Shown in pieces: positions 42,199 through 51,807 of a DNA stretch of 64,000 nucleotides. The position numbers and the translations under genes are program-made. Source of the DNA: B10-G9 sp963712165 (lineage in GTDB: Bacteria; Chloroflexota; Anaerolineae; Anaerolineales; UBA11858); contig CAVQGY010000003.1 in assembly GCA_963712165.1 (NCBI GenBank), positions 372,001 through 436,000 on the forward strand, given 5' to 3'. Each line of letters starts with the position of its first letter. Position 1 is the stretch's first letter. Below the pieces are notes generated by a model. That model was not told where the DNA came from, searched no databases, and saw only the letters and a program-made list of their open reading frames with translations.

Positions 42199-44067
42199 TT
42201 ACAGGGATTGGTTAAGAATTTCGATCAGATCAAGGACCTGGACCTGGTCAGTCATACCCTTTGAGCGCAAGGCATCATCAAACATGATCATGCAGAAGGG
42301 GCAGGAGGTAGCGATAGTGTTTGGATCTAGTTCCAGGGCCTGTTCCAGGCGGCGATGATTGATGCGGGTCTCAGCGTCGGTTTCCAGCCACATTGCACCT
42401 CCTCCGCCACCACAACAGAAGCTGTTCTGGTGGGAAGCGTCCATTTCCAGGGGAGGTTGATTGGCTTTGCTGAGCAGCTGGCGAGGTTGGGAGTAGACCT
42501 GGTTGTAACGTCCCAGGTAGCAGGAATCATGAAATGCCAGCCTGCCCAAATCCTGGCCGTTTGCAGATTTGAAATTGAGGTCGACCAGACGTTCTGCAAG
42601 GAATTCTGCGGCATGCTGAACCTGGAAATCAGCGCCATATTTGGGGTACTCATTTCTGAAGGTGTTCAATCCATGCGGGCAGAGCGTGACGATCTTATTG
42701 AATTTATACTGTGAGAAGAGAGCTACATTTTCCTCAGCTGCAACCTGGAAAAGGTACTCATTTCCCAGCCGGCGAGCTGTTTCTCCACAGCACATTTCTG
42801 CATCACCCAGTAGGCCATAATCGATCCCTAATTTGTTGAGGATCTCGATAAAGGACCGGGATACTTTTTTATTCCGATCATCAAATGCACCCGCGCAACC
42901 AACATAATAAAGAACATCGACCTCATCTCCTGGTGAGAGGATTTTAATATTGAGGCCCTCAGCCCAAGCCATCCGGTTTTGCCCGGGCATCCCCCAGGGA
43001 TTTCCCTGGCGTTCAAAATTCCGCAAGGTTTCCCCCACGGTTTGGGGCATTTCACCAGTCATAAGGACTTGAGCTCTGCGGATATCAATAACCTGTTCAG
43101 GAGGCCTGATAAAGGCCGGGCAGACGTCGAGGCAGTGGCCGCAGGTAGTGCAGGCCCAGAGGAACTCCTCCTCTAGAAGGGATGACCTCAAGGCGGTGTT
43201 TCCATTTCCATTCGATGACAACAGTCCATCCGCCATATTATCCCTGAGGGTCAGCAGCAGTGTCCTGGGAGAATATTCCATCCCGCTGATTGTAGCAGGG
43301 CAGACTTCCTCGCAGCGCCCGCACTGCAGGCAGGCATCAAAAGCCAGTAAGTTTAATGATGAGAACTCATTGATGGCTGACGCACCAAGGACCTCTGCGT
43401 CCATGATCTCGGCGATAGATTCCAATTCACCTTTGGGACGATCCGATTTGAGGAAAATGTGGATCGGCGTGAAAATCATATGGCGCATTTTTGTGAATGG
43501 TATGCTAGCGGTCAATAATAGACCTAAGCATAAATGAACAAAGAATAAATAGGGATGGATCAGATCAGCTTGAGCTATAGATAAGTTGGTTTTAGCCAGA
43601 AGGTTAACTACCCAGTTACCGACAGGAGCCCAGGAGGCCCAGTCAGGTTTCCAGACAAACATGCGAAGCCCTTCAGTGAGGAAACCAACGATTGGGATCA
43701 AGCCCAGCAGGATCAGAGCATAAAAATCATCCCAGGAATTTTCCATATACTCTGGTTTGACGATCAGCCGCCTGACTAAGGCTAAAAGGACGCCAAGCAG
43801 GATTGCCACACCCGCCAGATCCATGATCAACTCGTAGGCAAAATAGACTCCCTCAGAGAATAAGGGCCATGTAAATGGCACAAAAAGCCCCATCTGCATG
43901 ATCTTGATCGCTGTGCCGATGACCTGGATCAATACACCCCAGAAGATCATAAGATGCATAAACCCAGGATAGATCTTTTTTAGGGTCCTGATCTGTCCGA
44001 TAGCATAATAAAGGGTCTCGCCTAATCTTTTCCAGGGTTTTGATACCTTCTCTACATTGGTTGTCAT
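42199..44067 (-). CDS. Membrane HdrD-like iron-sulfur oxidoreductase with heme-b-type membrane domain
   Basis: The 622-residue protein has an N-terminal region of about five membrane helices (about residues 30-220), like the nitrate reductase gamma/DsrM type. Two 4Fe-4S sites follow (CLQCGRCEEVCP near 245, CTTCGHCLDVCP near 305) and then two CCG domains (GDAEMCCGETARR, CHDSCYLGRYN, FCCGGGGGAMWLE) as in HdrD and GlcF. It probably moves electrons between a quinone pool and a soluble partner. Its ATG overlaps the Rieske stop by 4 bases, so it is translationally coupled to the cytochrome b/Rieske genes. The paralogue at 56848 belongs to the ETF module. Confidence 0.85.
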   Translation of the reverse strand: MTTNVEKVSKPWKRLGETLYYAIGQIRTLKKIYPGFMHLMIFWGVLIQVIGTAIKIMQMGLFVPFTWPLFSEGVYFAYELIMDLAGVAILLGVLLALVRRLIVKPEYMENSWDDFYALILLGLIPIVGFLTEGLRMFVWKPDWASWAPVGNWVVNLLAKTNLSIAQADLIHPYLFFVHLCLGLLLTASIPFTKMRHMIFTPIHIFLKSDRPKGELESIAEIMDAEVLGASAINEFSSLNLLAFDACLQCGRCEEVCPATISGMEYSPRTLLLTLRDNMADGLLSSNGNGNTALRSSLLEEEFLWACTTCGHCLDVCPAFIRPPEQVIDIRRAQVLMTGEMPQTVGETLRNFERQGNPWGMPGQNRMAWAEGLNIKILSPGDEVDVLYYVGCAGAFDDRNKKVSRSFIEILNKLGIDYGLLGDAEMCCGETARRLGNEYLFQVAAEENVALFSQYKFNKIVTLCPHGLNTFRNEYPKYGADFQVQHAAEFLAERLVDLNFKSANGQDLGRLAFHDSCYLGRYNQVYSQPRQLLSKANQPPLEMDASHQNSFCCGGGGGAMWLETDAETRINHRRLEQALELDPNTIATSCPFCMIMFDDALRSKGMTDQVQVLDLIEILNQSL

Positions 44068-44498
44068 GATGAACCTCCTATCATGATTTCCCCATCTTCA
44101 ATGGATACCTGGATCTTCTGCAAGGGGAGTGGTGGCGGTCCTGAGATGACACCACCCTCAAGTGGTTCAAAATAGCCTTCGTGGCAGGGGCAAAAGATCA
44201 CCTGTTCCTCTTTATCCCATTTGCAGATGCATGCAAAATGGGTGCAGACAGCTGAGTAGGCTTTGATACCTTCTGTAGTGTGGATCACAATGGCAGGATA
44301 GCGCCCAAAAGGAACAGTCACGCTGTCACCCGGTTTTAGGCTATCTGCCTTTCCCACACTGACTGGATCTGCCGGTACTTCTTCCAGGCTAGGAGGATAG
44401 AAATAAGCGATAAAAGGTCCCAACAAGGCGGTCAATCCCGTTGCGGCTAATCCTTTTTTGAGTATACTGAGAAAATCTCGACGGGTGATGTCGCTCAT
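44064..44498 (-). CDS. Rieske 2Fe-2S protein of a cytochrome bc/b6f-type complex
   Basis: The 144-residue protein starts with a twin-arginine signal/anchor (TRRDFLSILKK then about 20 hydrophobic residues). The Rieske cluster ligands are CTHFAC and FCPCHEGYFEP. It receives electrons from quinol at the Qo site of cytochrome b. It abuts subunit IV and overlaps the HdrD-like gene by 4 bases. Confidence 0.9.
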   Translation of the reverse strand: MSDITRRDFLSILKKGLAATGLTALLGPFIAYFYPPSLEEVPADPVSVGKADSLKPGDSVTVPFGRYPAIVIHTTEGIKAYSAVCTHFACICKWDKEEQVIFCPCHEGYFEPLEGGVISGPPPLPLQKIQVSIEDGEIMIGGSS

Positions 44499-44894
44499 TT
44501 AACTCACCTCCCCCCAAATTGTCAGGGCAATTAATATGATCACCCCCACCAGTGAGAGCCAGAACCTGATCTTTACTGCTCTGCCTGATTGATCTGGTTT
44601 TTTATCCAGGAACGGCCAGATCAGCAGGACCAGGACCAACACCACTGGGAGGGTTGCGCCAACGGTCTCTGGAATGTATCTGAGCAATTGATAGAGAGCT
44701 AAAAAGTACCATTCAGGTTTGATATGGAGTGGAGTATCCATTGCATCGGCTGGCGCCCCCAATCCAAGAGGATTGAAGAGGCCGATGATTCCAGCAATGA
44801 TCACCAGGATCCCTACTCCCAAGGCCACCTTCGCTTCGAGGGTGACGTGATCTGGATAAAATGGCACACTGTTTTCTGATTCTTTCTCCGACAT
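44499..44894 (-). CDS. Cytochrome b/b6 complex subunit IV (C-terminal half of cytochrome b)
   Basis: The start at 44894 is preferred because GGGAG lies 6 bases before it; the frame also extends to 44924. The product of about 131 residues has three membrane helices and the family motif KPEWYFLALYQLLRYIP, which forms the Qo-site PEWY region. With the split cytochrome b next to it, this is a b6f-type two-gene arrangement. Confidence 0.85.
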   Translation of the reverse strand: MSEKESENSVPFYPDHVTLEAKVALGVGILVIIAGIIGLFNPLGLGAPADAMDTPLHIKPEWYFLALYQLLRYIPETVGATLPVVLVLVLLIWPFLDKKPDQSGRAVKIRFWLSLVGVIILIALTIWGEVS

Positions 44895-44931
44895 GACGTA
44901 CTCCCTTTTGTCTCCTATCTTCAAGAGTGGG

Positions 44932-45900
44932 TTAAAGCGGTTTCATGAGCCCCTGTTTTCTGATCATGATGAAGTGCATAACCATTGAGGTTACCGTTAT
45001 CAGTGGCAGGACCAGGATATGAGCTGCGAAGAATCTGCTCAAGGTCAGACTAGAGACATTCCATCCCGTCCGCAGCATGACCAGCGCCAGTTCTCCGATC
45101 ACTGGGATGCTCCCGGCGATTTCCGTGCCAACAGTGGTTGCCCAGTATGCACGTTGATCCCAGGGCAGCAGATAACCAGTGAAGCCAAAACCTAATGTCA
45201 TCACCAACAAGGCAACTCCAGATACCCAATTAAGCTCCCGGGGAGGTTTGTACGCTCCCATAATGAACACCCGCAGCATATGGGCGCAGGCCATCACGAT
45301 CATGCCGTTGGCTGACCAGTGATGGATCATGCGGATCGCAGAGCCCAACAGCACTTCATTCTCAATAAATATGATGCTGGCATAGGCTTCAGCCGGTGTG
45401 GGTTTGTAATAGAAGGCCAACATAATACCGGTGATGCCCTGAACGATGAATAAGAAAAAGGTCAATCCGCCCAGGCAGTACCACCAACGCCGCTGCCAGT
45501 CCGGGACTGGTTTATCTAAGAGTGGTTTCAGGAACCCTGATAGATCATAACGCTCATCGATCCAGGCTAGGATCCGGGTGGGGATTGGGATCCATTCCTC
45601 TCGTGTACGCCAAACGCTGGCACTGCGGGCGATCCCAAACAGTAAGGCAACACCGGCTGCTCCAAACAGGATCCAACGTCCGAGAGGAGTCCAGATATTG
45701 GTGAAATATTCATCCACATGGCATTGCAGGCATGTGTCCTCTTGAGGATCAGGCATCGTGGCCAAAGGCAGATCCAATGAATTACCACTTGCCAGGTCAG
45801 CTGGAACTGGCGCAGTCCAGGCGTGGACCATGCCAGTACTAAAGATTACCAGCGGTATACCAATGAGGATGATTAGGATGATACGGTAGACAGTTTTCAT
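44932..45900 (-). CDS. Cytochrome b (b6 type) with an N-terminal c-heme site
   Basis: I start at 45900, where GAGG precedes the ATG by 7 bases; the longer frame starts at 45915. The protein of 322 residues begins with a signal-like helix, then CLQCH (residues 57-61, a c-type heme site), and then a second helix. The b6-type core follows, with four helices and the heme-b His pairs (MIHHWSANGMIVMACAHMLRVFIMG and a His region near LAAHIL). The fused c-heme is unusual and could act as the electron exit from the Rieske arm. Confidence 0.85.
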   Translation of the reverse strand: MKTVYRIILIILIGIPLVIFSTGMVHAWTAPVPADLASGNSLDLPLATMPDPQEDTCLQCHVDEYFTNIWTPLGRWILFGAAGVALLFGIARSASVWRTREEWIPIPTRILAWIDERYDLSGFLKPLLDKPVPDWQRRWWYCLGGLTFFLFIVQGITGIMLAFYYKPTPAEAYASIIFIENEVLLGSAIRMIHHWSANGMIVMACAHMLRVFIMGAYKPPRELNWVSGVALLVMTLGFGFTGYLLPWDQRAYWATTVGTEIAGSIPVIGELALVMLRTGWNVSSLTLSRFFAAHILVLPLITVTSMVMHFIMIRKQGLMKPL

Positions 45901-46130
45901 AACAGACCTCGACATCAGAATGGAGATGGGTGAGACTGGAACCGCGGCTATTTAATTTTCACAATGGGATGAGCTTGATGTTTCCCATTCAGTGCAAACC
46001 TCAGTGGGCGATGAGTGGAAGGAGGATCCGGGAATGTTGGTCTGTCTCCGGATCATAATAACCATCAAAAGATGATAAAAATATAACATAAACCTAAGGC
46101 CGTTTCAGGTGTCATTCTTCATGCTTTTAT

Positions 46131-46622
46131 TCATTTTTTTAATAGAGATAACTCGTCGAAGATCAGATCTACCACCTTTGGAATGGCTCCAGCAACTGCC
46201 GGTGTGGGGCTTTCGCTGAATTCAAGGATGTTCTCAACCTCAACTGCGTAGATGATGAATTCATCCGGAATCTGATAGCCCATTTTTTGGGCTGCATCGA
46301 GCGCAATGACCAGGGAAGTGTCATGGGCTGATGTGCTGTGCTGAGTGGGAGATACGTTGCGCAGGTCATCCAATTCCAGGCGGTGAATCCTGCCCGGGAT
46401 CGTATTTTCGGGATCAAGGTAATAGGCATCTATCAACACCACGCGTTGATAATCGAGGACTGCTTCCATAAGCCGTAATCCTCCGGCGCTGGCTTCAGTG
46501 ATGGTCAGATCGGGATGTGCGCTGGAATCGATTCTTTTTTCTATCTCTCGAGCGACGTGCACACCGACGCCATCGTCAGTCAAGATGGGATTACCAAGGC
46601 CTAAAATGAGGGTTTTGGTCAT
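46131..46622 (-). CDS. [NiFe]-hydrogenase maturation protease
   Basis: The start at 46622 gives MTKTLILGLGNPILTDDGVGVHVA, the signature of the HyaD/HycI/HybD endopeptidases. The downstream LIDAYYLDP and the His/Asp-containing SAHDTSLV fit the nickel-probing residues. It trims the C-terminal extension of the large hydrogenase subunit. It lies just downstream of mvhA on the same strand, across a hairpin, so the large subunit is the likely substrate. Confidence 0.88.
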   Translation of the reverse strand: MTKTLILGLGNPILTDDGVGVHVAREIEKRIDSSAHPDLTITEASAGGLRLMEAVLDYQRVVLIDAYYLDPENTIPGRIHRLELDDLRNVSPTQHSTSAHDTSLVIALDAAQKMGYQIPDEFIIYAVEVENILEFSESPTPAVAGAIPKVVDLIFDELSLLKK

Positions 46623-46633
46623 TTTCAAAAATG

Positions 46634-46677
46634 AAGTAACCAGCGACCAGTTAGTTCTCACTGGAAGCTGGTTACTT
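46634..46677 (-). terminator. Long imperfect hairpin between mvhA and its maturation protease
   Basis: The arms 46634-46650 and 46661-46677 match at 15 of 17 positions around a 10-base loop. On the minus strand a CATTTTTG tract follows the stem. It lies between the mvhA stop and the protease start, so it may partly stop transcription and lower protease expression. Confidence 0.5.
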
Positions 46678-46697
46678 ATTCCCTTCAGATTGCTCTA

Positions 46698-48191
46698 TTA
46701 ACGTTGGTCAATATACTGGCTGAGCCGTTCGACCAGTTTTCCATCTGTGTCCCTGATCTCGATCTCCAGGGGCATCTGTCCCGGCAGAGAGTGCGTGGCG
46801 CATGACATGCAGGGATCGTAATTCCTGAAGGCCATCTCGACTGTGTTCAGCAGTCCTTCGGTGACCTCACCTTTCTTGATCAGCCCTTGGGCGGCTTTTT
46901 TGATGGACATGGCGATCGGGGCATAGTTATTTGTTGTTCCAACGATCAGGTTCACATCGGTCAGGATGCCATTCTCATCAGTCTTATAGTGGTGAGTGAG
47001 TGTACCCCGGGGAGCTTCCACGCTGCCTACTCCTTCTGTGGGCGTATTTGTGACAACCTGGCGGACATTGGGATCTGTGATCTCGGGATCTTCCACCAAC
47101 TCCAGCATGCGCTCAGCAGCGTAGAGCAGTTCGACCAAACGGGCCCAGTGGGTCGCCAGTCGATGGTGAACCGGCGTGAAACGGCCATTTTCTTTCTTTG
47201 ACCCCAGCGTCTCATAGAACTGTTCGAAATGCTCCTGGGCTTTGGGTGTGGCCATACCATCAGCTGCGTTCAAGCGCGAGAGGGGAGTGGCGCAATAAAC
47301 ACCGCTGTCAGGTCCGTCCACAAATCCTTTCCAGCCCACTTCTTTGAGGTAGGGGAATTTCAGGTAGGACCAGGGCTCTACTCGCTCAGCCACATGTTTT
47401 GCGTAATCCTTCGAGGGATATTTCACCAGCTCTTTTCCATCTGGTCCAGTCACCCTGATCAGGCCGTCATAGAAGTTGATGTGATTATTCTCATCCACTG
47501 TGCCCATATAATAGGTTTGATGGGTGAAGATATCCGAAACGATCAGATCGACATAGGCCTGGTTTGCCAGCACGACATCAGCAAAAAGCTGCAGGCTGAA
47601 AAGGGCGAAATCGATATTCTCTTTCGCATAGCCATGGATCAATTCCTGTTCCTCTTTGGTCATGGCTTTTGACCACCCTCCGGGCAAACCTGCTACGGGA
47701 TGGACTCCACGACCTCCAAGGATCTTGATAACGTCGTGATTCCTTTTCCTGCATTCTATGACCTGCTTGCCGATATCAACACCGACTTTGTGGATCACAC
47801 CCAGGATATTCCTTTCCGCCGGATTCGAATCCGGACCGAGGACAAAGTCTGGGCCGCCGAGGGCGTAGAAGTGAACAGTGTGATCTGTTACGTAAAACGA
47901 ACTGTAGAACAGCTCCCGAAGCTTCTTGACAACCGAGGGAGGTTCAACGTTGAAGAGCGCATCCAGGGCTTTGGTAGCAGCCATGTGGTGCGCTTCGGGG
48001 CAAACGCCGCAGATCCTGTTCGTGATGCGGGGCATTTCCTCCGCCGGGCGGCCAATTGAGAATTGCTCAAAGCCGCGAAGTTCTGGGATCTGCAAGTAGG
48101 CATTTTCGACATTGCCTTCTTTATCAAGGAAGATCTCGATCTTTCCGTGGCCTTCCAATCTGGTGATAGGATCGATTGTTATCCTTTCCAT
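46698..48191 (-). CDS. mvhA: [NiFe]-hydrogenase large subunit, MvhA-like
   Basis: The 497-residue protein has the L1 nickel motif RICGVCP (Cys61, Cys64) and the L2 motif DPCMSCATH (about 459-467). A 30-residue extension follows His467, and a maturation protease is encoded next, so it is probably cleaved there. MERITIDPITRLEGHG at the start fits the family. Together with MvhG and MvhD it oxidises H2 and passes electrons to HdrA. ATG and the mvhG stop share one base (TAATG), so they are translationally coupled. Confidence 0.92.
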   Translation of the reverse strand: MERITIDPITRLEGHGKIEIFLDKEGNVENAYLQIPELRGFEQFSIGRPAEEMPRITNRICGVCPEAHHMAATKALDALFNVEPPSVVKKLRELFYSSFYVTDHTVHFYALGGPDFVLGPDSNPAERNILGVIHKVGVDIGKQVIECRKRNHDVIKILGGRGVHPVAGLPGGWSKAMTKEEQELIHGYAKENIDFALFSLQLFADVVLANQAYVDLIVSDIFTHQTYYMGTVDENNHINFYDGLIRVTGPDGKELVKYPSKDYAKHVAERVEPWSYLKFPYLKEVGWKGFVDGPDSGVYCATPLSRLNAADGMATPKAQEHFEQFYETLGSKKENGRFTPVHHRLATHWARLVELLYAAERMLELVEDPEITDPNVRQVVTNTPTEGVGSVEAPRGTLTHHYKTDENGILTDVNLIVGTTNNYAPIAMSIKKAAQGLIKKGEVTEGLLNTVEMAFRNYDPCMSCATHSLPGQMPLEIEIRDTDGKLVERLSQYIDQR

Positions 48192-49210
48192 TACGAGTCT
48201 CCTTTTCCATTCTTAACACGGCGGAGAATTGAGTGTGCCATGCTAAAGCGGTAGAAGGTACCAGCCGGGTCGGCTATGGTATCCACCACTTCCTGGATCT
48301 TATGCTCTAGTACGTCGTCATCCATGGTCTCATCGCCAGCTTGCATCACTGAGGCGATTGCGGAGAGCATTTTAGCGCCTTGATCGATCACTCCGGGTGG
48401 AGGACCATAACAGCCTCTGCATCCGATGCCTACAGCTGGGCAGAGGGCTCCGCAGCCGTTCCGAGTAGCCAAACCCAAACACATCAGCCCTTGTTCAAGC
48501 AGGCATTGTTCAGGATCCGGAGTGATCTCGTAAGGGCGGTAAAAACGTGGAATGGATTTTTCACTTTTAACCCTTTCACATTCATCACAGACCGCGGACG
48601 TGCCTGCGCCTATGATTGAGCCTGCCGGGGGAAGGGGAGCCCCTTCCAGCAGTGCGCCCACAACAACCTGCAAAACAGCCCAGATCTGGGGTGGTTCCGG
48701 CGGGCAGCCAGGCAGATAATAATCTACGTCGATTACCTGATCCAGCGACTTAACCGTGTTAAAGAAGTAGGGCAAGGTCAGTTCACCTTCGGCGACCTTT
48801 GTGATTTCCTGGGGGAAGATCCCCTCCGGATTATCTATTGATGGGTTATCGATATAGACTTTGTTAAAGGTGGCTTCCTTGGTGGTCAGGTTGGATAGTG
48901 CCGGGATGCAGCCTTCATATGCGCAGGATCCATAAGCGACCATTACTTTGGACTTTGCCCGCAGTAGATGAGCCATTTCCTCGTTCTCCGAGGTGCGGAT
49001 GGCGCCATTGAACAGGCAGACATCGATATATCCATCGGGATATCCTTCCAGGTCTTTTGTTTTGAAATCTGCGATACAGGGGAAGAACGCGATATCGAAG
49101 ACCTCATCAACCGTCAGGATATTTTCGTGAATATTCAAGACCGAGATCTCGCATCCACCGCAGGATGCGGCCCAGTACATGGCCAGTTTTGGTTTTTCTT
49201 TTGCTCCCAT
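48191..49210 (-). CDS. mvhG: [NiFe]-hydrogenase small subunit, MvhG-like
   Basis: I start at 49210 because AAGGAGG precedes that ATG; the open frame to 49285 would overlap mvhD. The protein of 339 residues has the proximal cluster ligands (CGGCE, GSCAYEGCIP, GCPPEPPQI) and further Cys sites near the C-terminus (CDEC, CLLEQGLMCLG, NGCGALCP, GCRGCYGPP). It relays electrons from the Ni-Fe site to MvhD. Confidence 0.9.
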   Translation of the reverse strand: MGAKEKPKLAMYWAASCGGCEISVLNIHENILTVDEVFDIAFFPCIADFKTKDLEGYPDGYIDVCLFNGAIRTSENEEMAHLLRAKSKVMVAYGSCAYEGCIPALSNLTTKEATFNKVYIDNPSIDNPEGIFPQEITKVAEGELTLPYFFNTVKSLDQVIDVDYYLPGCPPEPPQIWAVLQVVVGALLEGAPLPPAGSIIGAGTSAVCDECERVKSEKSIPRFYRPYEITPDPEQCLLEQGLMCLGLATRNGCGALCPAVGIGCRGCYGPPPGVIDQGAKMLSAIASVMQAGDETMDDDVLEHKIQEVVDTIADPAGTFYRFSMAHSILRRVKNGKGDS

Positions 49211-49211
49211 G

Positions 49212-49673
49212 TCATGCCTCCTTAACGGGGGTAGGTATGCCGCCGTTTCCGCCCAGCACTTTTTCATGCCAGCGTAATGGTCCAAGCGCGCGGATTTCTT
49301 CTGTCATCTTGTTGACTTTTTCGGCCAGGATGATGCCTTCAGATGCCGAAGCCCACAAGAGCTGGACTCTCTCATCCTCAATTCCCCACTGCTTGAGCAT
49401 TCTCTTGAGCAGGAGGAAGCGTCGCATGGCTTTAATATTCCCATTTACATAGTGGCATTCTCCGGGATGGCAGCCAGCGATCAAGACCCCATCCGCTCCA
49501 TGGATCAGCGCCTGGAGCACAAACTGGGGGTCCACGCGACCGGAGCACATCACCCGGATGGGCCTGAGGTTTGGCGCATACTTGATTCGCGCTGTACCCG
49601 CCAGGTCAGCTGCCCGGTAGGAACACCAATTGCACAGGAATCCGACAATTACGGGTTCAAATTGTTCAGTCAT
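49212..49673 (-). CDS. mvhD: MvhD-like hydrogenase iron-sulfur adaptor subunit
   Basis: The 153-residue protein has the typical FLCNWCSYRAADLAG and VMCSGRVDP with AGCHPGECHYVNGN. MvhD holds a 2Fe-2S cluster and links the hydrogenase to HdrA. The adjoining genes hdrA (1 base away) and mvhG confirm this. Similar FlpD/MvhD proteins connect other donors to Hdr. Confidence 0.93.
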   Translation of the reverse strand: MTEQFEPVIVGFLCNWCSYRAADLAGTARIKYAPNLRPIRVMCSGRVDPQFVLQALIHGADGVLIAGCHPGECHYVNGNIKAMRRFLLLKRMLKQWGIEDERVQLLWASASEGIILAEKVNKMTEEIRALGPLRWHEKVLGGNGGIPTPVKEA

Positions 49674-49674
49674 T

Positions 49675-51717
49675 TTATTCCTCCTTCCCAGCCGGGACCG
49701 TTTCTAGTGCCTTGACATCCCATAACAGGCCTTCGATCTGAGAGAAAAGCTGCTCGTTTGTGAAATGGGCGCCGGATATCACGCCGCTGGGGCAGGCTGC
49801 TACGCAGGTGCCGCAGCCCTGGCAAAGCGCTGTGATCACTTCGGAGTAGCCACCCTCTTCCACAAACTCGATAGCGTTGTAGGGGCACATATTGTTGCAG
49901 ATCTTGCAGCCAGAGCAGGATTCCGCATCGATGCTGGCCCGGACTGGCTCCATCATCACTGTACCGAGGCTGATCAAGCTGGCCACCCGGGAAGCTGCTG
50001 CTGCTCCCTGGGATACTGTCTCAGGAATGTCCTTGGGTCCCTGGCAAGTACCGGCGATGTAGATACCTTCTGTCATTGTTGCTATTGGATCCAGTTTGGG
50101 ATGGCGCTCGATGAAGAAGCCTTCAAAGTCGCAACCCATTTTGAAAAGCTGGGAAATCTCTTTAGAGTCGGGTTGGGCTTCCATGGCGGGGCTAAGGATA
50201 ACCATGTCAACCGGGACACGGCGTTGGCGACCGATCAGGGTATCTTCGACCTGGACGATCAACTTACCTTCCTCTTCTGGTATCCTGGGAGAATCGGTGA
50301 CCTCAGCTACTTTGCCGCGGATGAAGTTTGTACCTTCCATCAGAAGGCGGTCATAGAATTCTTCATACCCTTTGCCCGGGGTTCTCATATCGATGTAGCA
50401 GTTGTAAACCGTGGCATCCGGCAGCCGCTCATGAACCAGGTGGGCGAATTTGAGGGAGTACATGCAGCAAACCTTGGAGCAGTACTTATGGTAATTATCA
50501 TCTCTTGAGCCCACACAGTGGACAATGGCAACTGATTTTGGCACGGATTTATGGTCTCGTAAAACGATCTTGCCTTCCGTTGGCCCGGCGGCGTTTACCA
50601 TGCGCTCGAATTCCAGGCTGGTGAAGACATTCGCCAGTTGGCCGTATCCGTACTGAGGGATTCGCTTGACATCAAACAGCTCGTAGCCTGTGGCCAGGAT
50701 AATATTTCCCACCTCAAGTTTGAGGATTTCATCCTGCTGTTCAAAATCGATCGAATTTGGTTCTGTGGGGCAGAACTTCTGGCAGGCTTTGCATGTTCCT
50801 TTCTGGAAATAGACACAGTTCTCAGTGTCGATCACCGGATACTTTGGCACAGCCTGGGGGAATGGCCTGTATATGACCTTGCGCTCACCAAACCCGGCTT
50901 CAAACTCGTGGTCGACCACTTTGAAGGGACATTTTTCTATACAGATCCCACATCCTGTGCAATGTTCTTCAACGACATAACGAGCTTTTTTCCGGACCAT
51001 CACCTCAAAATTACCCACATAACCGTCCAATTTTTCAACTTCGCTCCAGGTCAGCAGGGTGATATTGGGGTGATGACCTACGTCCACCATTTTCGGTGTC
51101 AGGATGCAGGCGGAACAGTCAAGGGTGGGGAATGTTTTATCCAGTTGGGCCATATGGCCGCCGATGGATGGCTGCCTCTCCACCAGGTAGACATGATTGC
51201 CACCATCAGCCAGCTCAAGAGCGGCAGTGATGCCGGCAATACCGGCACCCACCACGAGCGTATTGGGATTGATAGTGACCGGAATCTCCTCAAGCTCCTC
51301 ATGGTGGATCACTCTTTCGATGGAAGCGTTCACCAGGGCTTTGGCCTTTTGGGTGGCTGCCACCCTGTCATCTGTGGTCCAGGAATCATGTTCACGGATA
51401 TTGGCCATCTCGAACATGAAGGGGTTCAGACCGCCGTTCTCGCATGCGGTCCGGAATGTGCCTTCATGCATGTGGGGAGAGCAGGAAGCTACGACGATCT
51501 TGGTCAGTCCCAGCTTCTTGATATCCTCTTCGATGAGCTCCTGTCCAAGGCTGGAGCACATGAATTTGTATTCCCTGGAAACCGCGACATGCGGGTTTCC
51601 CTCTGCCCACTTGGTGACATCTTCTACATCCACTACTTTAGCGATATTCGTACCACAGTGGCAGACGTAGACACCAACTTTTTCATCCTGCAGTGGGGGT
51701 GTTTTGGTATCATTCAT
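49675..51717 (-). CDS. hdrA: HdrA-like electron-bifurcating flavoprotein
   Basis: The 680-residue protein has the HdrA-specific N-terminus (GVYVCHCGTNIA, SCSPHMHEGTF) and an FAD Rossmann fold (LVVGAGIAGITAALELA). 4Fe-4S ligands appear as CTGCGICIEKCP, and the C-terminus carries CSGCKICNNMCP and CQGCGTCVAACP. In methanogens HdrA bifurcates H2 electrons to ferredoxin and to HdrBC. Here the same HdrABC-MvhADG set occurs in a bacterium, so the acceptor of HdrB is unknown (a disulfide, or another small molecule). It sits 90 bases after hdrB. Confidence 0.92.
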   Translation of the reverse strand: MNDTKTPPLQDEKVGVYVCHCGTNIAKVVDVEDVTKWAEGNPHVAVSREYKFMCSSLGQELIEEDIKKLGLTKIVVASCSPHMHEGTFRTACENGGLNPFMFEMANIREHDSWTTDDRVAATQKAKALVNASIERVIHHEELEEIPVTINPNTLVVGAGIAGITAALELADGGNHVYLVERQPSIGGHMAQLDKTFPTLDCSACILTPKMVDVGHHPNITLLTWSEVEKLDGYVGNFEVMVRKKARYVVEEHCTGCGICIEKCPFKVVDHEFEAGFGERKVIYRPFPQAVPKYPVIDTENCVYFQKGTCKACQKFCPTEPNSIDFEQQDEILKLEVGNIILATGYELFDVKRIPQYGYGQLANVFTSLEFERMVNAAGPTEGKIVLRDHKSVPKSVAIVHCVGSRDDNYHKYCSKVCCMYSLKFAHLVHERLPDATVYNCYIDMRTPGKGYEEFYDRLLMEGTNFIRGKVAEVTDSPRIPEEEGKLIVQVEDTLIGRQRRVPVDMVILSPAMEAQPDSKEISQLFKMGCDFEGFFIERHPKLDPIATMTEGIYIAGTCQGPKDIPETVSQGAAAASRVASLISLGTVMMEPVRASIDAESCSGCKICNNMCPYNAIEFVEEGGYSEVITALCQGCGTCVAACPSGVISGAHFTNEQLFSQIEGLLWDVKALETVPAGKEE

Positions 51718-51807
51718 AAGTCTGTCTCCTATCTGTAAGGATTTTTGCGCTCAAACTGTACCTCCGAGTGCGTGTCTGATTTATGAGTTCGATTAATAGG
51801 GAAGGGG

